Assembly (NCBI GenBank): GCA_900618795.1
Contig: UYJD01000003.1
Coordinates: 651,760 to 715,759, forward strand
Reading direction: 5' to 3'
Length of the DNA stretch: 64,000 bases
Source: Cyanodermella asteris
Lineage: Eukaryota > Ascomycota > Lecanoromycetes > Ostropales > Stictidaceae
The notes below the pieces were generated by a model. It did no database searches. It saw only the letters and a list, made by a program, of their open reading frames with translations, and was not told the origin of the DNA. Below are positions 55,748 through 64,000 of the stretch, piece after piece (positions within the stretch are counted from its first letter, which is position 1; every line of letters begins with the position of its first letter). Made by a program: the position numbers and the translations under genes.

Positions 55748-56566
55748 ATGGAGAAGGGCCTTGAAGCCGCTCGCGCGAACGGTCGTATTGCGGGACTCGC
55801 CTTGCTGGCAGAGAACGAGTCGGGCTCCTTCAAGTATCGGAACGCGTTTGGACTCCGAATCGTTAACCGCGACGTAAGCGCATCGGATGCCCGGTCCGCT
55901 GTCCAGTTGAACATCCTAATGCGCATTGCGAGTGCGACCAAGTTAATCACCAGTATCGCAGCTCTGCAGTGCGTCGATCGTAGACTACTGGGACTGGACG
56001 ACGACGTGAGACATTCGACCCGACAAGAGCATTCATTGCTCATAGCATTCGATGACGACAATCAGCCCGTGCTTGTCACTCCGAAAGAGAAGTTGACCTC
56101 GAGGTACTGATGGTGGAATACAGCTATGGTAGGTCATCCGGAACTAACAATGGGTGTAGACGCTTGCTTTCACATAACTCTGGCTTCCACTATGATTCTC
56201 TTTTACCCTTGCTGGTCAAATGGCGTGAAATTAGAGGCTGCGAAACCGCATCCTGATGGTCAATGCCTGCTTGAGTGATACATGGTTCTCCTGGTGGCAG
56301 AACATGGGACAGATTGGTGCTACTCTCAGGACCTTGACTGGACCGGCCACGTTATCGAAAGCATCGGTGGGCAATGCCTCGAGGAATTTCTACAGGCTAA
56401 CACGGCCGAATTCTCGAAAGACCATGCAGACATGATCATACGTGATGCATCGAGCGGAAAGGTCGTAAACGCGCCTGGACAAGGTCCCCATTTTCATTGG
56501 GGTATGTCATATTTTGGTAACTTCTGTGTCACGGGCCCATTACATCTACATACATCGCGTGGTTGA
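55748..56566 (+). pseudogene. Decayed beta-lactamase-family serine hydrolase (LovD/esterase-like)
   Basis: Remnant of a class C beta-lactamase-fold serine hydrolase of the fungal esterase/transesterase type. Exon 1 (55748..56103) starts MEKGLEAARANGRIAGLALL and contains the SxxK nucleophile motif in IASATKLITSIAALQ, then LLGLDDDV and DDDNQPVLVTPKEKLTS. A 56-nt intron (56104..56159) joins to RLLSHNSGFHYDSLLPLLVKW. After that the frame meets TGA stops (56251-56280 region) and changes frame. Family sequence resumes from 56282 with HGTDWCYSQDLDWTGHVIE and DASSGKVVNAPG. The active-site-side C-terminal third is missing or unrecognisable. Two stops, at least one indel and the missing end make this a pseudogene. 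Fragments such as FFEAQVFRRLL near 56740 may be later debris. Confidence 0.75.
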
Positions 56567-57392
56567 ATGGGGACTGACGAAGTGGCGCAACACAGTTCCT
56601 TAACCCAACAACCGGAATATGCGGGCTGTTTGCAGCCTAATTGAAATCGCCATCGGATCAAGCGGCACAATCTCTGGGGAGATTGTTTGAGAGATCAATA
56701 TTAACAGAGACTACAAGAGGCTTCCAATTGAGCCAGAATGTTCTTTGAGGCTCAGGTGTTCCGACGTTTGCTGCAAAACGGCTGGCCGGAGCCTTTTCTG
56801 TGACAAGCACAGCTGTGGCAGGCTCCAGTATCTGCACAAGGACCAGATATTTGAAGACTCTTCAAGATTTTCTCGACAGACCAGATGGTCTTATGCGTAG
56901 GGACACCAAGCATAATATTGACGTGCCAAGCATACCTTTTCGCATCGCGAGTGCCGAGTTCGTCCATGTATTCATGACTGGCTCTTGGCGGAGACATGTC
57001 TTTCTCAGCACGTTGTTCCTCGCCTGTCGGTTGCCAGCAAGCACTGGCGGTCAAACTGGGTCGAACGGTACTTCGGTTGGAACCGAATACTCGGGCTGGA
57101 CGCTGGCGAAACTGGGTGACATAATGCGGGGACATGCTTGAAGCCGTTGACGTTGGTGGGCGCCACAAATTAGCCCGTGTGTTCCATGGACCCACGGTCC
57201 CCTGTTTCTGCGCACACGTTGCCTGAATTCTGGGACCAGCGGTCGAATTTGGATTATTGCATCTCAATTTATCCGGTCATTTTCATTTCCGTACTTCTGA
57301 GAGGCGTACAAGAGCGCCCATTGCACCTTCGTTGCATCAATGTTTGTCTATCAGCTACAGTTTGACTTTCTTGCTTTGCCGTTTCCGCAGCC
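56567..57392. other. Intergenic interval with possible relic debris
   Basis: 826 bp between the serine-hydrolase relic and the xylanase. Short segments may derive from the relic's 3' part. The last ~150 bp are probably the xylanase promoter. Confidence 0.35.
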
Positions 57393-58123
57393 ATGACGAT
57401 CCTTTCGCGACTCTTCGGTCTCTCCATGATCGCAGTTGGCGGTCTAGCCCTCCCAACCGGCGAGCCTGACTTTGCGGCCGATTTCGAAAACTCGACGCTG
57501 TCCAGCCTGGTGACACGCGATCGGGCCATCAACTTCAACCAAGACTATGTTGCCAGCGGCGCCAGCATCTCTTACACCCCTGACAAAGGCGCTGGGACAT
57601 TCTCCGTCAACTACAACACCGACGCCGACTTTGTGGTCGGCCTGGGATGGCAGCCTGGTGACAGCAAGTAAGAATCCTACCGCCTTTAACTCATTGAGAC
57701 CTTAAGCTGACCTCATCGCTTAGTCCAATCACGTACAGCGGCGACTTCAGCGCCAGCGGCGTCGGAATCGTTTCCATCTACGGCTGGAGCACGGACCCGC
57801 TGATCGAGTACTACATCATGGAAGACCCGACCGGATACCCCAAGTCCGGCACGCAAAAGGGTACCGTCAACAGCGACGGAGCGACGTACGAGATCTGGGA
57901 GCACCAGCAGGTTAATCAGCCCAGCATCCAGGGTACCACCACCTTTCAACAATACCTCTCTATCAGACAGACTCCGCGGACGAGCGGCACCGTCACGGTT
58001 TCGAACCACTTCGATGCTTGGGCTGGGCTGGGAATGAACCTTGGGACCTTGAACTACCAAGTGTTGGCGGTCGAGAGCTGGAACGGGAGCGGAAGTGGGC
58101 ACTTCAGTTTGAGTAAGAGTTAA
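57393..58123 (+). CDS. Endo-1,4-beta-xylanase, glycoside hydrolase family 11
   Basis: Secreted plant cell-wall hydrolase cleaving xylan. Model: exon 1 57393..57667 and exon 2 57724..58123, with a 56-nt intron (AA|GTAAGA, acceptor CTTAG) in the usual GH11 position. The product is 224 aa. Signal peptide about residues 1-19, followed by a short propeptide ending at a dibasic-like TRDR. The jelly-roll signature strands are visible: [45 protein letters not shown] (nucleophile Glu120) and [15 protein letters not shown] (acid/base Glu209). Length and both catalytic glutamates are normal, so the enzyme is probably active. With the NLP and protease genes it supports a plant-associated lifestyle. Confidence 0.93.
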
Positions 58124-59545
58124 GCAGCACCGAGACTGGTCAGGTACAGGCACGGGAACAGGCACAGGGATTGTAGCTGAATAGAGACAATCAACTCTTA
58201 CTACGGCCAATGCTCTTAGAATTCATGGTTAAATGCCTGAATGTAGTCCCCGTCGCTCGAGCGCCGAGTGTGCGTTGGATCGATTTTACTGCTTCCGGGC
58301 AAGTGAAAGTCGGATGTTGAAGTCGACCAGCTCACGGATCACTCAATTTTGACGCTCGCTACTATCGTGACCATGCCAGTCCGTCTGATGTGTTATCAGA
58401 TGCCGCGTGGGCCATCGTGGCACAGCCACCGAGCCAAAATTCCGTATGAGTTCCAGAAAGCGCCTAGAGCATTCGCGAGGTGGGGTGTCCACACGTTTTA
58501 CTGCGCACTAAGGTACTTAGCGCCAGGCCGCCGAAGGCTCACTCCGTCTTTCACGACGAGATGTTGCTGGCTGTGTAGGTTTCATCTGCCGCCTTTTGTA
58601 AGCGTCGAGCCATTCGAGATGAGACCCGCTGCTTGGGTCGGCGCTTGATAGAGATGTCACTCGCCGATAGCCGCTGCGCGCCCGACCACGTTGGCCTAAT
58701 GCAACGGCCCAACGCGTGCCAACACAAGTCTGTCTTTGCGGAGAGACTTGATCGACCAGCCACCGGAGCAGGACTGTCAAGTCCTCCAGAAATACCTTGG
58801 AAGCTATTCCGGGAGGTAGCTATATGCATGGCGTCATCATTGCCTGCTTGAGTACTCGTAGGAGTACTCATAGAAGTGGTAGCTACCCTAGGCAAACTAG
58901 TACGTGCGCAGCGTGTCCAGGCGGGGCCGCTCAAATTTATTCCGAAAGGTAATCTCTTCAATGGTTGTTCGATTCGTTTCCACATAAGTTTTACACGCGC
59001 GCGGAAACACACACATGCCAGGAGGCTGCGAATGACTTCCAGCTGGCAAGAATGAACCGTGTCTGCTTGAGTCGCACATAATCGGAACAGGCGACTTGTA
59101 CCCCTCCGGCCCTTTCACACGACGTGTTTTTGGCCCGTCTTACAAAAGCCGACCCCCATAAGCTCCTATTGGCGCCTACCCAGTATGCTGCAATCTTATT
59201 TGACAACTGAGCCCGCTAGGATTTCACAACTGTGGGAGCTGCGAGTCTTGGTGTGACTGTCAGTCACCGAGCTCCCCACGGCACCCTCGACCACAAGGCG
59301 TGGTAAGAGTTGGCATCGTGGCAAGCCAACCCACGGCCGCATACGCACGACCTTGCCAGCCGGACATCGCGCAGTTGGAAATAATGCGCAGTCGGAAACG
59401 ATGCAAACCATCGCTCAGAAAGGTTTGATTTGGACGGTACGGTGGACGTCCTCAGTTGTATTTATTGTGCTTCATTCCCATTGTATTCCATGAACAACAA
59501 GCACTTCTCCCCCGTCAAATTTGTTGTTTAAATTTATATATGATC
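58124..59545. other. Intergenic interval, no gene seen
   Basis: 1.4 kb. It contains a near-palindromic GAGTACTC pair around 58850-58872. No protein-like frame was found. The right end, AT-rich, is the leader of the repeat-containing secreted protein. Confidence 0.4.
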
Positions 59546-62056
59546 ATGAAAATTTTTACTTTTTACCTACTTTTCCTTCTCTCGACAACGGATGCAAGGC
59601 TCACCGCAATTTACAGCACCGAAGGTATCCTGAAGGTGTCTTGGATCAACGATCCAGTTTCTTCGACCACTGATGGCGCCTTTGCTCAAGCTGCATCCGA
59701 GTCTGTCGGCCTACCGCCAGTCATAACGTTAGACGTTTCGACGGCTGGCACTACTGATGTCCCATCCAGTGATGTGTCAGGTACTGAGCCCGGTACTTCG
59801 TCAAGTGATGGGTTCGGTGTTTCGTTGAGTATCGAATCTGGTACTTCATCGAGTATTGAGCTCAGTACTTCGTTAAGTGTTGAGGCCAGTACTTCATCGA
59901 GTGTTGAGCTTAGTACCTCGTCAAGTGTTGAACCCAGTACTTCGCTGAGTATTGAGGCCAGTACGTCGTCAAGTATTGAGGCCAGCACTTCGTCAAGTAT
60001 CAATCCTGGTACTTGGTCACGTATCGAGCCGAATACTTCTTCAAGTGTCGAGCCGAATGCTTTAGCAGGTATTGCGCTCAGTACATCGTCAAGTGTACTG
60101 GGTCAGACAGCTTCGTTGGCCCCGACGACAGGCACCATTGTCGGCGCTCACGGACCTCCGTTAACAACCTCCTTTGCGACACGAAGTCGGGATTCGGGTT
60201 CTATCACTACCTTTACCGCTTATCCTTCACCAGGGGCCATCTCGCTAGCACCGAACGACGCAACTAGCACAACATCGAGGAAACCGGGTCCCGCAGGCTT
60301 CATTTTCGGAGGCCTCTCATGCTGGTTCTGCCCGAGCGGCTTCTCTTTCACATTCCCACCGATTGGTTTTGGTGTATATCCACCACTCGTGGTCAGACCT
60401 CCGGGCGGTGGGCCTCCGATTACCATCCCGAAATTGACTTTTGGGCCAGGGGGCCCAACATTCGACAAGCCAGACGGGACCAAGCCTGTCTCAGTATCTG
60501 CAACGACGACGTCGTCGTCGGCTACCACGTCATGTTTAGCGAGCAGAGCCGTGGAATGTTCGACAATCATCAGATATGCGGTGCTTTCTCTGGGCAGCTC
60601 TGCGAGTGACATTACAACGACTGCATCTACGACTATCACGAGATGCTCTACGGTCACTGGGTGTCTGGTCAGCGCCGCCAGCGCAACATCGACTATTGTT
60701 AGCGTGGCGACTGGCTGTAGATTCACACCTGCAACAGAATTTGCTCTGGCGAAGCCCACACCACCGGACTGCACCCCAGGCTGTGCCTTACTGCAGCCTC
60801 CAGCTACTACGGAGGCGCCATCCCTAGACGCAAGCGGGGCTGTTCAGGAGAGAGGAATTGCCGGCAGAGTCAGTCTGGGCAAATGTGGTCAAGCTCAGTC
60901 CGTAACGAGGCTCGGCAACTGCGATCTTCGTCCCAATGGCGCATCGATCTTGACACAACCCAGATGGCCAGCGCCAGCCACCATCTTAGCGAAAGACAAG
61001 AAAGGTGTTTTGGAACATGCTATGCGCGGTGTTCCCCGCTACGATGTCGCTACAACTTTACCACCTGCTATCGAGGCTTGCCCTGAGCAATATATCATGA
61101 CTACAGCTCGACTTGAAGCCAGCGACTTTGGAACTTTGCAGACCTCTTTCCGAAACACGAGGCAAGAAGTTGTGAAGAGCAACAATATTCCATCAATGGA
61201 TCACGCATGTAAGTTTTGGTCTCGTCATGGTTTGACTACGCTGACATCCTCGATAGACGAGAGACAATGGCTAGAAGACTTCTTCAAACAGCTGTTCGCC
61301 TCCAAAAAACTCGACTGCTCCGAGGCAAACTCAATATTTTTCCCATCTATCCCTAGTCAGCCAGAAAGAGCAAATATCTTGCAGCCTGTTTGGGACTCGT
61401 TGGCCAGTGAGACAAATCCCGACTTCGTCATCATGTCCAGCTATCTGAATAATGAGGCTAAAGGCTTCCTATTCACCCCGCAGTACAGACCGAAGTTCGG
61501 CGAAGCAAAAGATATTCCTGGGCCAAAATGGTCATTCGACTCAACCGGTAACACTGGAAACAAGAAAAAGAAAACATCCGTTACAGACAGGTTCTGGGAC
61601 ATGATTGCGTGGTATCAAAAGATCCTCATGGGCGTTGTTGAGATATCCTCTGAAGGGCTGTTTCTCGCAATGGACAGAACTAACACTCGAGTTTGGAGAG
61701 CACTTCAGGACCTTGATGACACTGTTACGGGAAACCACCAGGGTGCCTTCGCGCAGGATGGTGTGACGGCCTGGGAAACGGCGTTTCCAGACGGAATTGC
61801 GGGTGCATATAAGGACTTTATGACTACTGTGATTGAGCCTAGGATCCATGCACCGTTGAAGGACCTTGCCGATCTCGATTCGCAGATGTTCAAGTTCTTC
61901 GACGCAGTCAAAGCGTATGGATTGGCGCAAGGCGAGGAGCAGGTCAGGCAGGCTTACGGATTTTACAACATGTGGGCGACACAGAAGGATCATTATTTCA
62001 CCGGCGACGCGGAAGGCTACAAGTGGAAGTACTCTGTTGCTTTTTCGTGGCCATGA
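59546..62056 (+). CDS. Large secreted protein with Ser/Thr repeat array, function unknown
   Basis: About 836 codons from ATG 59546. Likely signal peptide (IFTFYLLFLLSTTDA). Residues ~83-186 are thirteen tandem 8-residue units of the type STSSSVEx (24 bp each), then a Ser/Thr-rich stalk. A CWFCPSGFSF...GFGVYPPLVVRPPGGGPP segment resembles the Cys/Pro linker found in fungal class V chitinases and related secreted proteins. Paired cysteines follow (TSCLASRAVECSTI, TRCSTVTGCLV). The C-terminal ~330 residues (from CPEQYIMTTARL to the end) look globular but are not recognised. A 48-nt intron at 61209..61256 (GTAAGT donor, GCTGAC branch, GATAG acceptor) is likely; it is 3n and stop-free, so either form is coding. 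An earlier in-frame Met at 59456 is less likely because the signal peptide starts at 59546. Confidence 0.7.
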   Translation: MKIFTFYLLFLLSTTDARLTAIYSTEGILKVSWINDPVSSTTDGAFAQAASESVGLPPVITLDVSTAGTTDVPSSDVSGTEPGTSSSDGFGVSLSIESGTSSSIELSTSLSVEASTSSSVELSTSSSVEPSTSLSIEASTSSSIEASTSSSINPGTWSRIEPNTSSSVEPNALAGIALSTSSSVLGQTASLAPTTGTIVGAHGPPLTTSFATRSRDSGSITTFTAYPSPGAISLAPNDATSTTSRKPGPAGFIFGGLSCWFCPSGFSFTFPPIGFGVYPPLVVRPPGGGPPITIPKLTFGPGGPTFDKPDGTKPVSVSATTTSSSATTSCLASRAVECSTIIRYAVLSLGSSASDITTTASTTITRCSTVTGCLVSAASATSTIVSVATGCRFTPATEFALAKPTPPDCTPGCALLQPPATTEAPSLDASGAVQERGIAGRVSLGKCGQAQSVTRLGNCDLRPNGASILTQPRWPAPATILAKDKKGVLEHAMRGVPRYDVATTLPPAIEACPEQYIMTTARLEASDFGTLQTSFRNTRQEVVKSNNIPSMDHACKFWSRHGLTTLTSSIDERQWLEDFFKQLFASKKLDCSEANSIFFPSIPSQPERANILQPVWDSLASETNPDFVIMSSYLNNEAKGFLFTPQYRPKFGEAKDIPGPKWSFDSTGNTGNKKKKTSVTDRFWDMIAWYQKILMGVVEISSEGLFLAMDRTNTRVWRALQDLDDTVTGNHQGAFAQDGVTAWETAFPDGIAGAYKDFMTTVIEPRIHAPLKDLADLDSQMFKFFDAVKAYGLAQGEEQVRQAYGFYNMWATQKDHYFTGDAEGYKWKYSVAFSWP
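59792..60103. repeat. In-frame 24-bp tandem repeat array, 13 units
   Basis: Thirteen head-to-tail units of 24 bp encode octapeptides with consensus STSSSVEx. The central six units are closest to each other and both ends are more diverged, the usual sign of internal unequal exchange. No frameshift in the array. Confidence 0.9.
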
Positions 62057-62837
62057 GCGCTATGCTCTCGAGGTCGAGCAGTGATTAATTCTGTCATTGC
62101 GTGTTTTCTTTCTCTACTTCAACCGCGGTAGCTGCGCGGCTACTATCTTAATTTCTCTACTTGTAGTGATAGAGGACCTGGAACGTATAGCAATTCCTTC
62201 TACAATGTACCTATTCTTATTTGAGTACCGAGTCACTTACTTAGCTAGGTACGTGGCTGGATGCTTGACTAGGTACTTAGATAGGTACTTGGCTGGGTAC
62301 TTAGTCGGGTATTTAATCGGGTACTCAGCCAGGTACCTAGCCGGGTGCCTAGCTGGATACTTAACTAGGTACTTATCTGGGTACCGGCCTGGATACCTGG
62401 CTGGGTACGTGGCTGGGTACTTGGCTAGATCCGACGGAGACAAGCCCCGGCGGCGACTTCTTTCCTCCCCCTTACTAGCTAGAGAGGTATGTAAGTATCT
62501 GCAGCCAGCCCGCAGCAGGGTTTTGCGTAGGTGCTCCGTAACGGATTTGCCTTGTCGTCACTGCTATTATGCGGACAGTGGGTCGCGGTGGATGGTGCTT
62601 CGGGCCGGCGGCTTCGTGGATTTCTAGCCGCCGGGCCAGGGTCGGGTTGGGCGGTCTACTACAAGGCCCGATACAGTTGCATGTCATCCGGGTTCCGGGC
62701 TCAAGGCTGAAGACTATCTCCTCCAAGCCTCCTCATCGTCGATATGAGGTCTCACATCAAAACAGCCATAGCAGTTACTTGAACCTCAGCGTTTTCTGTA
62801 TCAGTCTACTCAAACTCTTCGCTTGTTGTCGGCCACA
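62057..62837. other. Intergenic interval with 12-bp minisatellite
   Basis: 781 bp. The repeat array at 62248-62430 occupies its centre. The open frame running through it exists only because the repeat unit is a multiple of three, and is not a gene. Confidence 0.5.
62248..62430. repeat. 12-bp minisatellite, about 15 units
   Basis: Fifteen consecutive, diverged 12-bp units with consensus GGTACTTGGCTG (variants GGTACCTAGCCG, GGTACTTAGTCG, GATACCTGGCTG). A smaller array of the same unit lies in an F-box gene intron at 38671-38730. Confidence 0.9.
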
Positions 62838-63656
62838 ATGGGACAGCAAGAAGCATTTTGTTCGATCTGCGCCGGACCTCTCGACCTGATCGGAGGACTT
62901 GCCAATAAATGGAACGAGGATGTACTGCTACTTACCGCGGGCAAGCCGAATGAATCAGGCATGTTGGAGCCCTTTGCCTACGACCTGGAAAACGACCCTC
63001 CCGAGGGTCTACAGCTCATGCGGATCGAGACTGGTCTGTGCTGGGGCTACGAGTTCGGCGTCACACTCAAAGGACAGTACCAACAACTGACCGCGCTTTG
63101 GGTTCCCCTGGACAAGGATGACGAGTGGACCAACCCGCTATACGTCCCGTTCACTGTCGGTGCATGCAAATAGTGGCCGAACTGATTGCTCAGCGCAAGT
63201 CTACGAACGATGCTGTTCCCGAAGGCGCCATCGTAGATGAATGGTCACTCTGGCAGGTTTTCACATCTCGATACTTGGCTGGTCCCTACGATCACCCGGA
63301 TCGAACGGCTGGAGGCTGTCTGCGAGAACCGGACGGTTACATGGGCGGGGAAGAATGCAGAATCATGGACTGGAACTCAGCACCTGATCATGAAGTACGT
63401 ATGCGTATACTTTCTGTCCGGACCAGCCTTCCTGTATTCAACGAATCTAAGACCAGATCAGGTATTCGAAGCAGACCCGTGTGACCCAAAAGCTGTCGAG
63501 CTGTTTGCCAACGGTCATAACGACACAGCGATGCAAGACGCACCAGAGGAGGTGCTCCTGAGTCTCCGTAATCGACAGCGAATCTGGGGGCTTCTCGAGC
63601 GCGCTCGGATCGGGGATGTTCAGCCAGAAGTGCACCCATATCCGCGGTTCCCATGA
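62838..63656 (+). CDS. Hypothetical fungal protein with N-terminal CxxC motif
   Basis: Best model: exons 62838..63143, 63194..63394 and 63462..63656, all phase 0, giving about 233 aa. The start MGQQEAFCSICAGPL carries a CxxC pair of the kind seen at the start of uncharacterised fungal F-box-like proteins, followed by RIETGLCWGYEFGV. Exon 2 contains GGCLREPDGYMGGEECRIMDW. Exon 3 ends RIGDVQPEVHPYPRFP. The second intron (67 nt, GTACGT donor, ATCAG acceptor) is good. The first (50 nt, GTCCCG donor, CTGAT branch, CTCAG acceptor) has a poor donor. The alternative is a single-base deletion near 63144-63150, because another frame there reads a protein-like CMQIVAELIAQRK. No function can be assigned. 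Confidence 0.5.
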
Positions 63657-64000
63657 TGCGCCTATGTACGTGGACTGACGACAATACGATAGCTTAACAC
63701 AGACATGAGCATGGGTGCGGGATGTATACGAGTGTAAGACACAATCAAACACGGGAAGCGCATTTAAGGCATTGATTCAGTCACGACTGTTATGGCGAAC
63801 GATCTGACTAGCGCTCATTTGTGACGCCTCACACGTCCTTGTGCGTTTGATTCGGACCGAGAAAGTGATACAGGACACGCAATTTTCAACCGGAGATGTC
63901 AGACCGTTGTGAAGCTGAAGGCAGCAGCCTTCTATTCAATACTCCAACAAACCCTGGTGAAGTGGTAAAAGAATTGTAACGCGGGCACGGGTTGGTTGAC
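63657..64000. other. Right edge, no gene seen
   Basis: 344 bp to the window end with no recognisable feature. Confidence 0.4.

Noticed and set aside
62097-62627. Open frame encoding RYLxGYLxGYL-type repeats
   Set aside because: Produced by the 12-bp minisatellite, a multiple of three. No conserved sequence outside the array.
1-64000. CRISPR arrays, bacterial operons, ribosome binding sites, rRNA genes
   Set aside because: The window is eukaryotic nuclear DNA. No spaced direct-repeat arrays or rRNA sequence were seen.

Overview
This window is nuclear DNA from a filamentous ascomycete (Pezizomycotina). Genes on both strands are interrupted by short introns, mostly 47-70 nt, with GTRAGT-like donors, CTRAC/CTGAC-like branch sites and NAG acceptors. 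The gene set is fungal: an EZH2/KMT6-type methyltransferase, a PHO80-type cyclin, two organellar tRNA synthetases, a Dal5-like permease and a Sac1 phosphatase. A NEP1-like (NLP) secreted protein, a GH11 xylanase and a secreted pepsin-type protease point to a plant-associated lifestyle. A dothideomycete is my guess, but the sequence alone does not fix the class.

Layout. The left two thirds is a dense housekeeping block. It runs KMT6-like methyltransferase (-), WDR6/RTT10-like WD40 protein carrying an embedded DUF6314 domain (+), F-box protein (-), an SMP-30-like lactonase gene and a polytopic membrane-protein gene each cut by one in-frame stop (+), PHO80-like cyclin (-), N-myristoyltransferase (-), Sac1 (+), APC11 (-), mitochondrial TyrRS (+), SDR reductase (+), mitochondrial AspRS (+), NudC (-), MFS allantoate-type permease (+), F-box protein (+), a small membrane protein (+), tartrate/D-malate dehydrogenase (+), and a long Ser/Pro-rich protein (+). 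Several pairs are head to head and share promoter intervals of 350-1030 bp.

From about 49 kb the window becomes gene-poor and accessory-like. It holds a secreted aspartic protease (-), a 3 kb interval with a MITE-like inverted-repeat element, an NLP gene (+), THOC5 (-), a decayed beta-lactamase-family serine hydrolase (+), a GH11 xylanase (+), a secreted protein with thirteen 8-residue repeats (+), a 12-bp minisatellite, and a small cysteine-containing protein gene with an awkward splice or frameshift.

The most interesting signals are: the DUF6314 domain inside the WDR6-type propeller protein; two neighbouring genes each broken by a single nonsense codon; a MITE-like element; a 12-bp minisatellite shared between an F-box intron and an intergenic array 23 kb away; and several introns that are multiples of three without stops, so that retained transcripts would still be coding. 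All exon models come from reading splice signals and frame continuity by eye. No alignment or transcript data were available.
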